This document shows, piece after piece, positions 7,069 through 13,166 of a DNA stretch of 13,166 bases. How positions within the stretch are numbered: position 1 is the first letter of the stretch; each line of letters begins with the position of its first letter. Under the pieces are notes generated by a model. It was not told where the DNA came from. It searched no databases and worked only from the letters and a program-made list of their open reading frames with translations. The translations under genes were made by a program, and so were the position numbers. Origin of the DNA: an uncultured Lachnospiraceae bacterium (GTDB taxonomy: Bacteria > Bacillota > Clostridia > Lachnospirales > Lachnospiraceae); NCBI GenBank assembly GCA_946533525.1, contig CAMNBW010000019.1:1-13166 (forward strand). The letters run 5' to 3'.

Positions 7069-8310
7069 CAAAAACTTAGACATTACCCTGTTAGCTGCGT
7101 CCATGCCCCTTTCGGTGAGCCTCACCATATCGCCGTCCTCCTCCATGAGCCCCGCCCCTTCCTCGCCGGCTATTATCTCTCCGTAGATCTCATCCATATC
7201 ATAGCCGAATGCTCTCTTAAAATCAGCCCGGCTCACTCCCGCAGTCTTCCGTAGCCCCAGGAACATAAATTCCTCCATCGCCTCTTTTTCGGTCAGCTTA
7301 TGGATATTTTCCCGGGCGTCCCCGGGAGCGCTTAAGTATTTTTGCAGCTGCCCTGTATTGGAAAACCTGAGATCCCCTATCAGGGAGGCCGCTCCAAGTC
7401 CCAGCCCCAGATAGTCCCCCCTGTCCCAGTAGACTAAGTTGTGAGCACATTCATAGCCCGGAAGGGCGTAGTTTGAGATCTCGTATCTTTCGTAGCCCGC
7501 CTGCTTAAGAACCCGTCTTGTCATAAGGTAGATCTCGTATTCCTCGTCCTCGTCCGGCAGGTCAAGGCTCTTAAGGGGCACCTCTCCGAAGGGCGTTCCC
7601 TCTTCGACTATAAGGGAATAGGCGGAGATATGCTTCGGTCTTAATTCCAGCACCTTTTCGAGGGTCCGGGCGAAGGAGTCACAAGTCTGCAGGGGTATCC
7701 CCGTCATGAGGTCTACGTTTATATTTTCAAAGCCGCAGTTTAGCGCCTCTTCATAGAGCTTTAAAAAGGCAGTGAGGTCATGGATACGCCCCAGCCTTTT
7801 AAGCTCAGCAGCACAAGCGGACTGAAGACCTATGCTTATGCGGTTTATACCCGCTTCCTTAAGGGCTTCGAGCTCCCTATGCCTTTCCTTTTCTTCATAT
7901 ACTCCGGGATTTAATTCGATGGAAATTTCGGCGTCTTTTTCGATGGTGAAGAGTCTTTTAAGTTTACATAATATTCGAGTTATCCACTCAGAGCTTAAGA
8001 TATTCGGCGTTCCGCCGCCAAAATATATGCTTTTGACAGGTTTATTTATGTCAACCTGACGGGACGGATCCCCGACTTGATTTATGTCAACCTGATAGGA
8101 TTGACCCCGGGCTTGATTTATGTCAACCTGACAAGCCTCGCTCAGACTGCCGCCCCTTAGAGCCTCCGCCTCCCGCAGCAGGGCGGCGGCGTAGCGCTCC
8201 GCAAGAGGGGTATTCCTGCCCCCCGTGGGGAAGGACAGGAAGTCACAGTAATTGCATTTTTTTATACAGAAGGGGATATGGATATAGAGGGAAAGCTTTT
8301 CACCGGGCAT
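7063..8310 (-). CDS. hemW: HemW, radical SAM heme chaperone, with an in-frame 12-aa repeat insertion
   Basis: 415 aa from the ATG at 8310. HemW is a radical SAM-like protein (formerly taken for coproporphyrinogen oxidase HemN) that binds heme and delivers it to target proteins. The radical SAM cysteines C15, C19 and C22 sit in HIPFCIKKCNYCDF, GGGTP is at 98-102, and a HemN_C winged-helix-like domain ends in LTERGMDAANRVMSKFLL. Residues 61-89 hold three QVDIN units at 12-aa spacing, placed before the VKSIYFGGGTP strand where ordinary HemW proteins have only a short linker. An in-frame start at 8421 exists but would overlap lepA by about 100 bp and add an unrelated Arg-rich stretch, so MPGEKLSLYIHIPFC is the likely N-terminus. 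The ribosome binding site is weak (AGAAAG). It starts 10 bp after lepA, the conserved lepA-hemW operon order of Firmicutes. Confidence 0.94.
   Translation of the reverse strand: MPGEKLSLYIHIPFCIKKCNYCDFLSFPTGGRNTPLAERYAAALLREAEALRGGSLSEACQVDINQARGQSYQVDINQVGDPSRQVDINKPVKSIYFGGGTPNILSSEWITRILCKLKRLFTIEKDAEISIELNPGVYEEKERHRELEALKEAGINRISIGLQSACAAELKRLGRIHDLTAFLKLYEEALNCGFENINVDLMTGIPLQTCDSFARTLEKVLELRPKHISAYSLIVEEGTPFGEVPLKSLDLPDEDEEYEIYLMTRRVLKQAGYERYEISNYALPGYECAHNLVYWDRGDYLGLGLGAASLIGDLRFSNTGQLQKYLSAPGDARENIHKLTEKEAMEEFMFLGLRKTAGVSRADFKRAFGYDMDEIYGEIIAGEEGAGLMEEDGDMVRLTERGMDAANRVMSKFLL
8033..8130 (-). repeat. 36-bp tandem repeat inside hemW (QVDIN x3)
   Basis: Three copies start on the minus strand at 8130, 8094 and 8058, exactly 36 bp apart. 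The first 19 bases, CAGGTTGACATAAATCAAG, are identical in copies 1 and 2; copy 3 agrees for the first 15 and then diverges. Over the full unit, copies 1 and 2 match at about 29 of 36 positions. The third copy, together with TTGACA at 8033-8038, forms an inverted repeat with TGTCAA at 8049-8054. The repeat is in frame and encodes QVDINQARGQSY, QVDINQVGDPSR and QVDINKPVKSIY. Confidence 0.93.
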
Positions 8311-8320
8311 ATTATCTTTC

Positions 8321-10132
8321 TTATTCGTCCCCCAGCTTAAGTACGTTGAGGAAGGCCTTCTTGGGTATCTCCACGCTGCCGATCTGGCGCATCTTCTTTT
8401 TACCCTCCTTCTGCTTTTCAAGCAGCTTCCTCTTTCGGGAAATATCTCCGCCGTAGCACTTGGCGAGGACGTCCTTCCTGTAGGCCTTTATGGTCTCGCG
8501 GGCGATTATCTTGCCCCCAACCGCCGCCTGCAGAGGTATATCGAAGAGCTGTCTGGGTATCTCCTCCTTGAGCTTTTCGCACATCCTCTTTCCCCGCTCA
8601 TAGGCGTTGTCCTTAAAGACTATGAAGGAAAGGGCGTCCACATATTCGTGGTTTATAAGTATGTCCAGCTTGACAAGCTCCGAGCGCTTGTATTCCGAAA
8701 GCTCGTAGTCAAAGGAGGCATAGCCCCTGGAACGGCTCTTTAAGGCGTCGAAGAAGTCATATATTATCTCATTTAAGGGCAGCTCGTATTTTAAGAGCAC
8801 CCTCGTAGTCTCGATATAGTCCATGCCGGTCTGTATCCCCCGCCTTTCCTGGCATAGGCTTATTATCGCCCCCAGATATTCGGTGGACACCATGATCTCG
8901 GCGGAAACATAGGGCTCCTCCATATAGTCTATCTCGGAGGGGTCGGGCATGTTCGCCGGGTTGGTAAGCTCCATGAGCTCCCCGTCCGCCTTATGGATGC
9001 GGTACACAACGCCGGGAGCCGTGGTCACAAGGTCCATATCGTACTCCCTCTCAAGGCGCTCCGTAATTATATCGAGATGCAGGAGTCCGAGGAACCCGCA
9101 CCTGAAGCCGAAGCCTAAGGCTATGGAGGTCTCCGGCTCATAGACCAGGGAGGCGTCGTTTAGCTGAAGCTTCTCGAGGGCGTCCCGAAGATCCGGGTAC
9201 TTTGCCGAGTCCGCGGGATATACTCCGCAGTAGACCATCGGATTTACCTTCTTATAGCCCGGAAGAGCCTCTGCGCAGGGCTGGGCAGAATTGGTGACCG
9301 TATCCCCGACCCGGGTCTGCTTGAGCTCCTTAATGCTGGCGGTGATATAGCCCACCATTCCGGCGGAGAGCTCGTCGCAGGGGATGAACTGTCCGGCTCC
9401 GAAGTAGCCGACCTCGATGACCTCATCAGCGGCTCCTGTTGCCATGAATTTTATCGGAGTACCCTTTTTCACGACCCCGTCCATGACCCTTATAAAGACT
9501 ATGACTCCCTTATAGGAATCGTAGACCGCATCGAAGATCAGGGCCTTTAGCGGGGCCTTCGGATCCCCGGTCGGCGCGGGTATCTTTTCCACTATGGCTT
9601 CGAGCACATCCTCTATTCCTATGCCCTGCTTAGCGGAGATCCTTGGAGCGTCCGCCGCCTCTATGCCTATGATGTCCTCTATCTCCGCCGCCACTTCGTC
9701 GGGACGGGCGGAGGGCAGGTCGATCTTGTTTATTACCGGAAAGACCTCGAGGTCGTGGTCCAGGGCCAGATAGACGTTGGCTAAGGTCTGGGCCTCTATT
9801 CCCTGGGAGGCGTCCACCACCAGGATGGCCCCGTCGCAGGCCGCCAGGGACCTTGAGACCTCGTAGTTAAAGTCTACGTGGCCGGGGGTGTCGATTAAGT
9901 TAAAGATATATTCCTCACCGTTCTTCGCCTGGTAGACGGTTCTAACGGCCTGGCTCTTTATGGTAATGCCCCTCTCCCTTTCGAGCTCCATGTTGTCGAG
10001 GACCTGATCCTGCATTTCCCGTTCCGTCAGGAGTCCGGTCTTTTCTATTATCCTGTCGGCAAGGGTGGACTTGCCGTGGTCGATATGGGCTACTATACTG
10101 AAATTTCTTATATGGTCTTCACTGATTGACAT
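8321..10132 (-). CDS. lepA: LepA, elongation factor 4 (translational GTPase)
   Basis: 603 aa, the standard LepA length. LepA/EF4 is a ribosome-associated GTPase with roles in back-translocation and in 30S subunit maturation. GTPase motifs are complete: G1 AHIDHGKS (15-22), G2 RGITIKS (54-60), G3 DTPGH (81-85), G4 NKID (135-138) and G5 SAK (about 165). The LepA-specific C-terminal domain is present, ending KKMRQIGSVEIPKKAFLNVL and so on. The frame stays open back to an ATG at 10186, but AGGAG lies 7 bp before the ATG at 10132 (MSISEDHIRNF), and family members begin close to this point. The gene heads an operon with hemW and is transcribed divergently from rpsT. Confidence 0.97.
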   Translation of the reverse strand: MSISEDHIRNFSIVAHIDHGKSTLADRIIEKTGLLTEREMQDQVLDNMELERERGITIKSQAVRTVYQAKNGEEYIFNLIDTPGHVDFNYEVSRSLAACDGAILVVDASQGIEAQTLANVYLALDHDLEVFPVINKIDLPSARPDEVAAEIEDIIGIEAADAPRISAKQGIGIEDVLEAIVEKIPAPTGDPKAPLKALIFDAVYDSYKGVIVFIRVMDGVVKKGTPIKFMATGAADEVIEVGYFGAGQFIPCDELSAGMVGYITASIKELKQTRVGDTVTNSAQPCAEALPGYKKVNPMVYCGVYPADSAKYPDLRDALEKLQLNDASLVYEPETSIALGFGFRCGFLGLLHLDIITERLEREYDMDLVTTAPGVVYRIHKADGELMELTNPANMPDPSEIDYMEEPYVSAEIMVSTEYLGAIISLCQERRGIQTGMDYIETTRVLLKYELPLNEIIYDFFDALKSRSRGYASFDYELSEYKRSELVKLDILINHEYVDALSFIVFKDNAYERGKRMCEKLKEEIPRQLFDIPLQAAVGGKIIARETIKAYRKDVLAKCYGGDISRKRKLLEKQKEGKKKMRQIGSVEIPKKAFLNVLKLGDE

Positions 10133-10194
10133 TGATGTTCTCCTGTAGGCTTGGCGGAGAGCTTCTGTACCCTCCACCGGAATCAATTATAACG

Positions 10195-10223
10195 ATTATA
10201 CAGAGAATTATTTCGAAAAACAA
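10195..10223 (-). promoter_or_regulatory. Candidate lepA-hemW promoter
   Basis: The minus strand shows TTGTTT (10218-10223), a 17-bp spacer and a perfect TATAAT (10195-10200). A second TATAAT lies at 10186-10191 but lacks a matching -35. Transcription would begin near 10188, about 56 nt before the lepA ATG. The -35 box is only 10 bp from the -35 box of the opposing rpsT promoter. Confidence 0.6.
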
Positions 10224-10233
10224 TGAAAACCTC

Positions 10234-10261
10234 TTGACACGGCTTATTTTTATGCTAAAAT
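10234..10261 (+). promoter_or_regulatory. rpsT promoter (strong, extended -10)
   Basis: A consensus -35 TTGACA (10234-10239) is followed by a 16-bp spacer and TAAAAT (10256-10261), preceded by TGC, which forms an extended -10. The predicted transcript start is about G10268, giving a leader of about 120 nt before rpsT. The quality fits a highly expressed ribosomal protein gene. Confidence 0.8.
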
Positions 10262-10276
10262 ATCAAAGCGCATAAA

Positions 10277-10337
10277 CCCGGGGTAAGGCGGGACAATTCT
10301 TTGATAGAGGTCTTAAGCCTTCCGTGTCAAACCCGGG
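10277..10337 (+). promoter_or_regulatory. Structured rpsT 5' leader, candidate ribosomal-protein autoregulatory RNA
   Basis: The predicted rpsT leader can fold into one long interrupted hairpin. The outer stem is CCCGGG 10277-10282 with CCCGGG 10332-10337; the next is AAGGC 10285-10289 with GCCTT 10317-10321. Inside these, GGGAC 10290-10294 pairs with GTCTT 10310-10314 (two G-U pairs). Then TTCT 10297-10300 pairs with AGAG 10306-10309 (one G-U pair), closed by the loop TTGAT. About 36 nt of A-rich, apparently unpaired sequence leads to the Shine-Dalgarno. There is no U-run after the hairpin, so translational rather than attenuation control would be expected. The pairing was found by hand; regulation by S20 is inference. 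Confidence 0.5.
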
Positions 10338-10387
10338 AAAAAGCAAAAGCATATACATACGGGATAAAATTATAAGGAGGTATGACG

Positions 10388-10651
10388 GTGGCTAACATTA
10401 AATCCGCTAAAAAGCGTATTAAGACCAGTGAGAAAAAAGCTGAACGCAACAAGGCTATCAGAAGCGGCGTTAAGACTTCTATAAAGAAGCTTCAGACCGC
10501 TATCGAATCCGGAGATAAGAACGTGGCCGGCGAGGCATTAAAGAACGCTATCTCCACCATCGAGAAGGCCGGTTCCAAGGGCGTTTATCATAAAGACAAC
10601 GTTTCAAGAAAAGTGTCACGTATGACCAAGGCTGTTAACAAGATGGCCTGA
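10388..10651 (+). CDS. rpsT: 30S ribosomal protein S20 (bS20)
   Basis: 87 aa, very basic, starting MANIKSAKKR as S20 usually does, and ending SRKVSRMTKAVNKMA. S20 binds 16S rRNA in the body of the 30S subunit. An ATG at 10382 is in frame, but AAGGAGG (10374-10380) ends one base before it, which is too close for initiation. The GTG at 10388 is 7 bp from that site and gives the family N-terminus, so GTG is preferred. The gene stands alone on the plus strand, divergent from lepA, with its own promoter, leader and terminator. Confidence 0.97.
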   Translation: MANIKSAKKRIKTSEKKAERNKAIRSGVKTSIKKLQTAIESGDKNVAGEALKNAISTIEKAGSKGVYHKDNVSRKVSRMTKAVNKMA

Positions 10652-10716
10652 AATCAATAAAATCAATATAATCAATTAAGTACAAATAAAATCATTCAGA
10701 CCCAAAATGATTACCG

Positions 10717-10756
10717 AAAAACGCTGCGATACCCCTCTGTACCGCAGCGTTTTTTT
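10717..10756 (+). terminator. rpsT intrinsic terminator (probably bidirectional)
   Basis: ACGCTGCG (10721-10728) pairs with CGCAGCGT (10743-10750). TAC 10730-10732 and GTA 10739-10741 extend the stem past one mismatch, and seven T follow (10750-10756). On the minus strand the same stem is followed by five T, so it may also stop transcripts of the converging mgtE unit. Between the rpsT stop and this hairpin lie three ATCAAT copies at 9-bp spacing (10653, 10662, 10671) in an AT-rich spacer. Confidence 0.93.
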
Positions 10757-10818
10757 ACGCTTTTTTTTGCCGTGCCTTTTACTCTTTCACATGCGCAGTG
10801 AGCCGCCGGTCCGCAGGC

Positions 10819-11061
10819 TTATTCCTCGAAGTCAACGGTAACGTAGAAGGCCCCGCTCTCGTTCTCCCTCACCTTCGAAACCCGGCCATGAAGCTCCTTA
10901 AGGGCCTCCTGCCGGCGGAAGTTCCCCGACATCGCTATCGCGGGCTTAATCGTGTAATACACGACGAGTCCCCCCTGAAGGTAGCTCTCCTCTACCTCCA
11001 CCTCCGCCCCGGGGACTATGTGCTCATATTTATTTTCCATTTTAAATTCCATGCTTCGCAT
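10819..11061 (-). CDS. Small hypothetical protein downstream of mgtE
   Basis: 80 aa, acidic at both ends, and not a family I recognise. There is no signal peptide or membrane segment. The pattern of alternating residues (AEVEVEESYLQGGLVVYYTI, 19-38, and GRVSKVRENESGAFYVTVDF, 59-78) suggests a small beta-barrel, but this is only a guess. The ATG at 11061 has GGAG about 12 bp upstream; ATGs at 11052 and 11040 are possible alternatives. It begins 27 bp after the mgtE stop on the same strand, so it is probably co-transcribed. It ends 62 bp from the rpsT terminator, which could serve both units. That it is a real gene is supported by position, the ribosome binding site and the lack of a better ORF here. 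Confidence 0.65.
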   Translation of the reverse strand: MRSMEFKMENKYEHIVPGAEVEVEESYLQGGLVVYYTIKPAIAMSGNFRRQEALKELHGRVSKVRENESGAFYVTVDFEE

Positions 11062-11088
11062 AAATCTTTATCACTCCACTCCATTACG

Positions 11089-12432
11089 CTACGTTGTAAT
11101 ATGCAAAAGATGTGTCGCTATCTGGAAATAGATCAAAAGGGAGAGGGCGTCGATTATCGTGGTCATTATCGGAGCCGCCATTACCGTAGGGTCGAGCCCC
11201 GCCTTTGTAGCCAAAATCGGCAGGGTGCAGCCCACAAAATCCGCCGCCAGGACGGTGACCATCAAAGTCAGGCAGATAACCGCCGCCACCTGTACTGCAA
11301 GGTGGTCAAAAAAGATCATTTTTATAAAATTCGCAGCCGCCAGGGACAGGCCGCAGAGCGCTGCCGTTACGACCTCTTTCCCCCAGATCTTTGGAATATC
11401 CTTAAAATCCACTTCGTTTAGGGAAAGGGCACGGATTATCATCGTCGAAGTCTGGGAGCCCGTATTTCCTCCGGTATCCATGAGCATCGGAATATAGGCG
11501 GTAAGGATTATAAAGGCCGATAGGGCGCTCTCAAAATGGGTTATGATACCTCCGGTAAAGGTCGCAGAGATCATAAGCAGCATGAGCCAGAGTATCCTCT
11601 TCTTCCAGAGCTTAAAGGAGCTGGTCTTAAGATAGGGGGTCTCGGTAGGCATGATACCTGCCATCTTCTGAATATCCTCAGTGGCCTCTTCGGTGATGAT
11701 GTCTACTACGTCGTCGATCGTGATTATCCCAACGAGACGGGACTCGCTGTCCACAACAGGCAGGGAGGTAAAGTCGTACTTGGACATCATCCTTGCGACC
11801 TCTTCCTGGTCGGTCAGGGTATCGACGCTGATTATATTCTCTTCCATGATGTCCTTTATGACATCCTCGGGATCGCCCAGCACGAGGGAGCGCAGGGTCA
11901 CCATCCCAAGAAGCCTCCTGGCCGGGTCCAGAACGTAACAGTTATTGACCGTTTCCTTGTCCAGTCCTATATCCCTTATTCTTTCGATGGACTGGGACAC
12001 CGTAAGACTTTCCTTGAGGTCTACAAATTCGACAGTCATTATCGAGCCTGCCGAATCCTCCGGGAATTTTAAAAGGTGATTTATGGATCGCCTCGTATCC
12101 GCCGTAGTATTTGCAAGAAGCCTTTTAACCACTATGGCCGGCATCTCTTCCATGAGGTCCGCCGCATCATCGGCCATCATGTTGTCGATGATCTCAGTCG
12201 CCTCTGTATCTGAAAGGGAGGTTATTATTTCCTGCTCTATATCTGTGGGAAGGAAAGAAAAAACGTCAGCGGCCTGGTCTTTGGGCAGGAGTCTGAAAAG
12301 GGCAATCTGCCACTCCTTGGGAAGCTCCTCTAAGATCGACGCCGTATCCGCTTCGTTTAGTGTAACAAGAGTAGTCCTAAGCTCCTTGTATTTTTTTTCA
12401 TTTACAAGAGCCTTTATCTCTTCGATAGTCAT
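11089..12432 (-). CDS. mgtE: MgtE-family magnesium transporter
   Basis: 447 aa, full length for MgtE, a homodimeric Mg2+ channel of the cytoplasmic membrane that closes when internal Mg2+ is high. The N-terminal acidic helical domain spans 1-130. Two CBS domains follow (about 131-190 and 196-250; SIMTVEFVDLKESLTV, and LPVVDSESRLVGIITIDDVV at 224-243). Next comes a plug-helix region (251-275), then five transmembrane helices from about 278 to the end. Pore signatures are MLMDTGGNTGSQ (316-327) and GLDPTVMAAPIMTTIIDALS (412-431). By eye, D428 corresponds to the selectivity Asp of the Thermus thermophilus protein. AGGAG lies 7 bp before the ATG. I could not match the 162-bp upstream gap to the M-box Mg2+ riboswitch, so regulation is not evident. 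Confidence 0.97.
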   Translation of the reverse strand: MTIEEIKALVNEKKYKELRTTLVTLNEADTASILEELPKEWQIALFRLLPKDQAADVFSFLPTDIEQEIITSLSDTEATEIIDNMMADDAADLMEEMPAIVVKRLLANTTADTRRSINHLLKFPEDSAGSIMTVEFVDLKESLTVSQSIERIRDIGLDKETVNNCYVLDPARRLLGMVTLRSLVLGDPEDVIKDIMEENIISVDTLTDQEEVARMMSKYDFTSLPVVDSESRLVGIITIDDVVDIITEEATEDIQKMAGIMPTETPYLKTSSFKLWKKRILWLMLLMISATFTGGIITHFESALSAFIILTAYIPMLMDTGGNTGSQTSTMIIRALSLNEVDFKDIPKIWGKEVVTAALCGLSLAAANFIKMIFFDHLAVQVAAVICLTLMVTVLAADFVGCTLPILATKAGLDPTVMAAPIMTTIIDALSLLIYFQIATHLLHITT

Positions 12433-12542
12433 ATTTTTTCTCCTGTTCGGTGATCAATATTTTTTGTCGTATACATCGTCGTTCAGGAACATCTGACATA
12501 TTAACCACCTGCCTTTCAGGAGAAATTTTTTTAAAGCGCCAG

Positions 12543-12588
12543 AAAAAAACGCTTCGATGCTGCTTAAGATTACTTATAAATCGCAGCA
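12543..12588 (-). terminator. Candidate imperfect terminator after yigZ
   Basis: In the 162-bp gap between yigZ and mgtE, the minus strand can fold TGCTGC (12583-12588) with GCAGCA (12558-12563). An inner GATT/AATC stem (12579-12582 with 12568-12571) leaves a 4-nt bulge. Seven T follow (12543-12549), but 8 nt beyond the stem, further than usual. The rest of the gap is AT-rich and holds small inverted repeats (GTTCAGGAAC at 12481-12490; a CCTG/CAGG pair around 12508-12520). I see no convincing mgtE promoter in it. Confidence 0.35.
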
Positions 12589-12594
12589 GAATAA

Positions 12595-13166
12595 TTATAC
12601 CACTTTAAAGGGAAAAAATTCAATATCGCCGGGGCGCATAGTGACCTGTCCGGAGAAATTGTTGATAAGGGCCTTTTCAAATTCCTTTTCTTTTTCCTCG
12701 GGAACATAGACGGTAAATTTAACCCCCTCTCCGTACTCGCTTCCGTGCAGCACCGCATTGAAGCTCTCCAGAAGGCGCCTTACCCCGCCTTCCTTCGGGT
12801 AGGAAAATTCAAGCTCGGTGCGAACCGACGGACGCATCTCAACTATATCCGCGGAAAGCACCGCCTCCTTCGCCGCTGTGCCGTAGGCCCTGACCAGCCC
12901 TCCGGTGCCAAGAAGGGTCCCTCCGAAATACCTTGTGACCACGAGGCAGACATCGGTAAGTCCCTCCCCGCTTAAGACCTCCAGGATAGGCTTCCCCGCC
13001 GTTCCCGGGGGCTCGCCGTCGTCGGAGGAATGGCTTAAGGGTACGGAGCCCTCTTTGGGGATCCCGTCCTCCGAGCGCAGGATATAGGCGCTGACATTGT
13101 GCCTTGCGTCGTAGTATTTCTTTTTTATGCCGTTAATAAACTCACGGGCGGAGGCTAAATCACCTA
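12595..13166 (-). CDS. yigZ: YigZ / IMPACT-family (UPF0029) protein, N-terminus cut by window edge
   Basis: 189 complete codons are visible. The frame is open to the right edge, and family proteins are about 205-215 aa, so some 20-35 residues are missing. The conserved core is unmistakable: DARHNVSAYI, SDDGEPPGTAGKPILEVL, and VVTRYFGGTLLGTGGLVRAYG. The last 70 residues form the smaller ferredoxin-like C-terminal domain. YigZ proteins are related to eukaryotic IMPACT; their bacterial function is not settled. A GTG at 12942 falls inside the conserved VVTRYFGG motif and is not the real start. The gene is followed 162 bp later by mgtE on the same strand. Confidence 0.93.
   Translation of the reverse strand, partial: GDLASAREFINGIKKKYYDARHNVSAYILRSEDGIPKEGSVPLSHSSDDGEPPGTAGKPILEVLSGEGLTDVCLVVTRYFGGTLLGTGGLVRAYGTAAKEAVLSADIVEMRPSVRTELEFSYPKEGGVRRLLESFNAVLHGSEYGEGVKFTVYVPEEKEKEFEKALINNFSGQVTMRPGDIEFFPFKVV

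Noticed and set aside
8045..8131. CRISPR-like array with 36-bp period
   Set aside because: There are only three units, the whole period is repeat-like without separate unique spacers, and it lies in frame within hemW.
8081..8131. FNR/CRP-like sites (TTGAC-N4-ATCAA) in the hemW repeats
   Set aside because: The match to TTGAT-N4-ATCAA is close in two copies, but it is explained by the coded VDINQ peptide, lies deep inside the gene and has no promoter nearby.
8311..8421. Longer hemW start at 8421
   Set aside because: It would overlap lepA by about 100 bp and add an Arg-rich N-terminus unlike HemW; ATG 8310 fits the family.
10133..10186. Longer lepA start at 10186
   Set aside because: AGGAG sits 7 bp before the ATG at 10132, LepA proteins begin there, and the extension would run up to the candidate -10 boxes.
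10653..10676. Three ATCAAT copies with 9-bp spacing after rpsT
   Set aside because: Short AT-rich repetition in a spacer before the terminator; no function can be argued from three imperfect copies.
10798..11421. 207-aa open frame on the plus strand
   Set aside because: It is antisense to the small gene and the transmembrane part of mgtE, with low-complexity Arg/His-rich content and no ribosome binding site.
12433..12594. M-box (Mg2+) riboswitch upstream of mgtE
   Set aside because: The position and size would fit, but I find none of the conserved M-box segments as I know them; only small hairpins are visible.
12940..12942. GTG start for a 115-aa YigZ
   Set aside because: It lies inside the conserved VVTRYFGG motif; the frame and family conservation continue to the right edge of the window.

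Overview
The window is a gene-dense stretch of a Gram-positive Clostridia-type chromosome. A Lachnospiraceae-like organism fits best. This rests on the style of the HD and GGDEF/EAL proteins, the divergent rpsT / lepA-hemW arrangement, strong AGGAG-type ribosome binding sites and sigma-A-like promoters. It is an inference from protein style and synteny, not a database match. Every gene except rpsT is on the minus strand. I see no tRNA, rRNA, CRISPR array, insertion sequence or prophage.

Layout, right to left in the main direction of transcription. (a) 13166-10819: the end of a YigZ/IMPACT-family gene (start outside the window), then the magnesium channel gene mgtE, then a small unrecognised 80-aa gene. 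(b) 10388-10756: rpsT (ribosomal protein S20) alone on the plus strand, with a clear promoter, a strongly foldable leader of about 120 nt and a strong terminator. (c) 10223-7063: lepA (elongation factor 4) and hemW (heme chaperone), 10 bp apart. Their promoter lies back-to-back with that of rpsT. (d) 7068-1353: a three-gene transcription unit encoding a 1141-aa PAS/GGDEF/EAL protein, a degenerate HD-GYP-like protein and a PilT-family ATPase-like protein. (e) 1284 to the left edge: the first 428 codons of a comM/yifB gene.

The unit in (d) is the most interesting part. The second protein has lost several HD-GYP metal ligands. The third has an intact Walker A motif but has lost the Walker B catalytic glutamate and the His-box histidine of PilT. 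Both GGDEF domains of the first protein are degenerate (SDNSF and MADVF), while its EAL domain looks intact. The unit therefore looks like a c-di-GMP phosphodiesterase co-expressed with two apparent pseudo-enzymes, one of them pilus-motor-like. A regulatory module coupling c-di-GMP to type IV pili is a reasonable hypothesis, but it is inference. ComM, a competence-associated helicase in other bacteria, lies next to it.

Other points of note are a 36-bp (12-aa) tandem repeat inserted in frame in hemW and the structured rpsT leader. In Bacillus subtilis the sporulation genes gpr and spoIIP lie between rpsT and lepA, as I recall; here they are absent.
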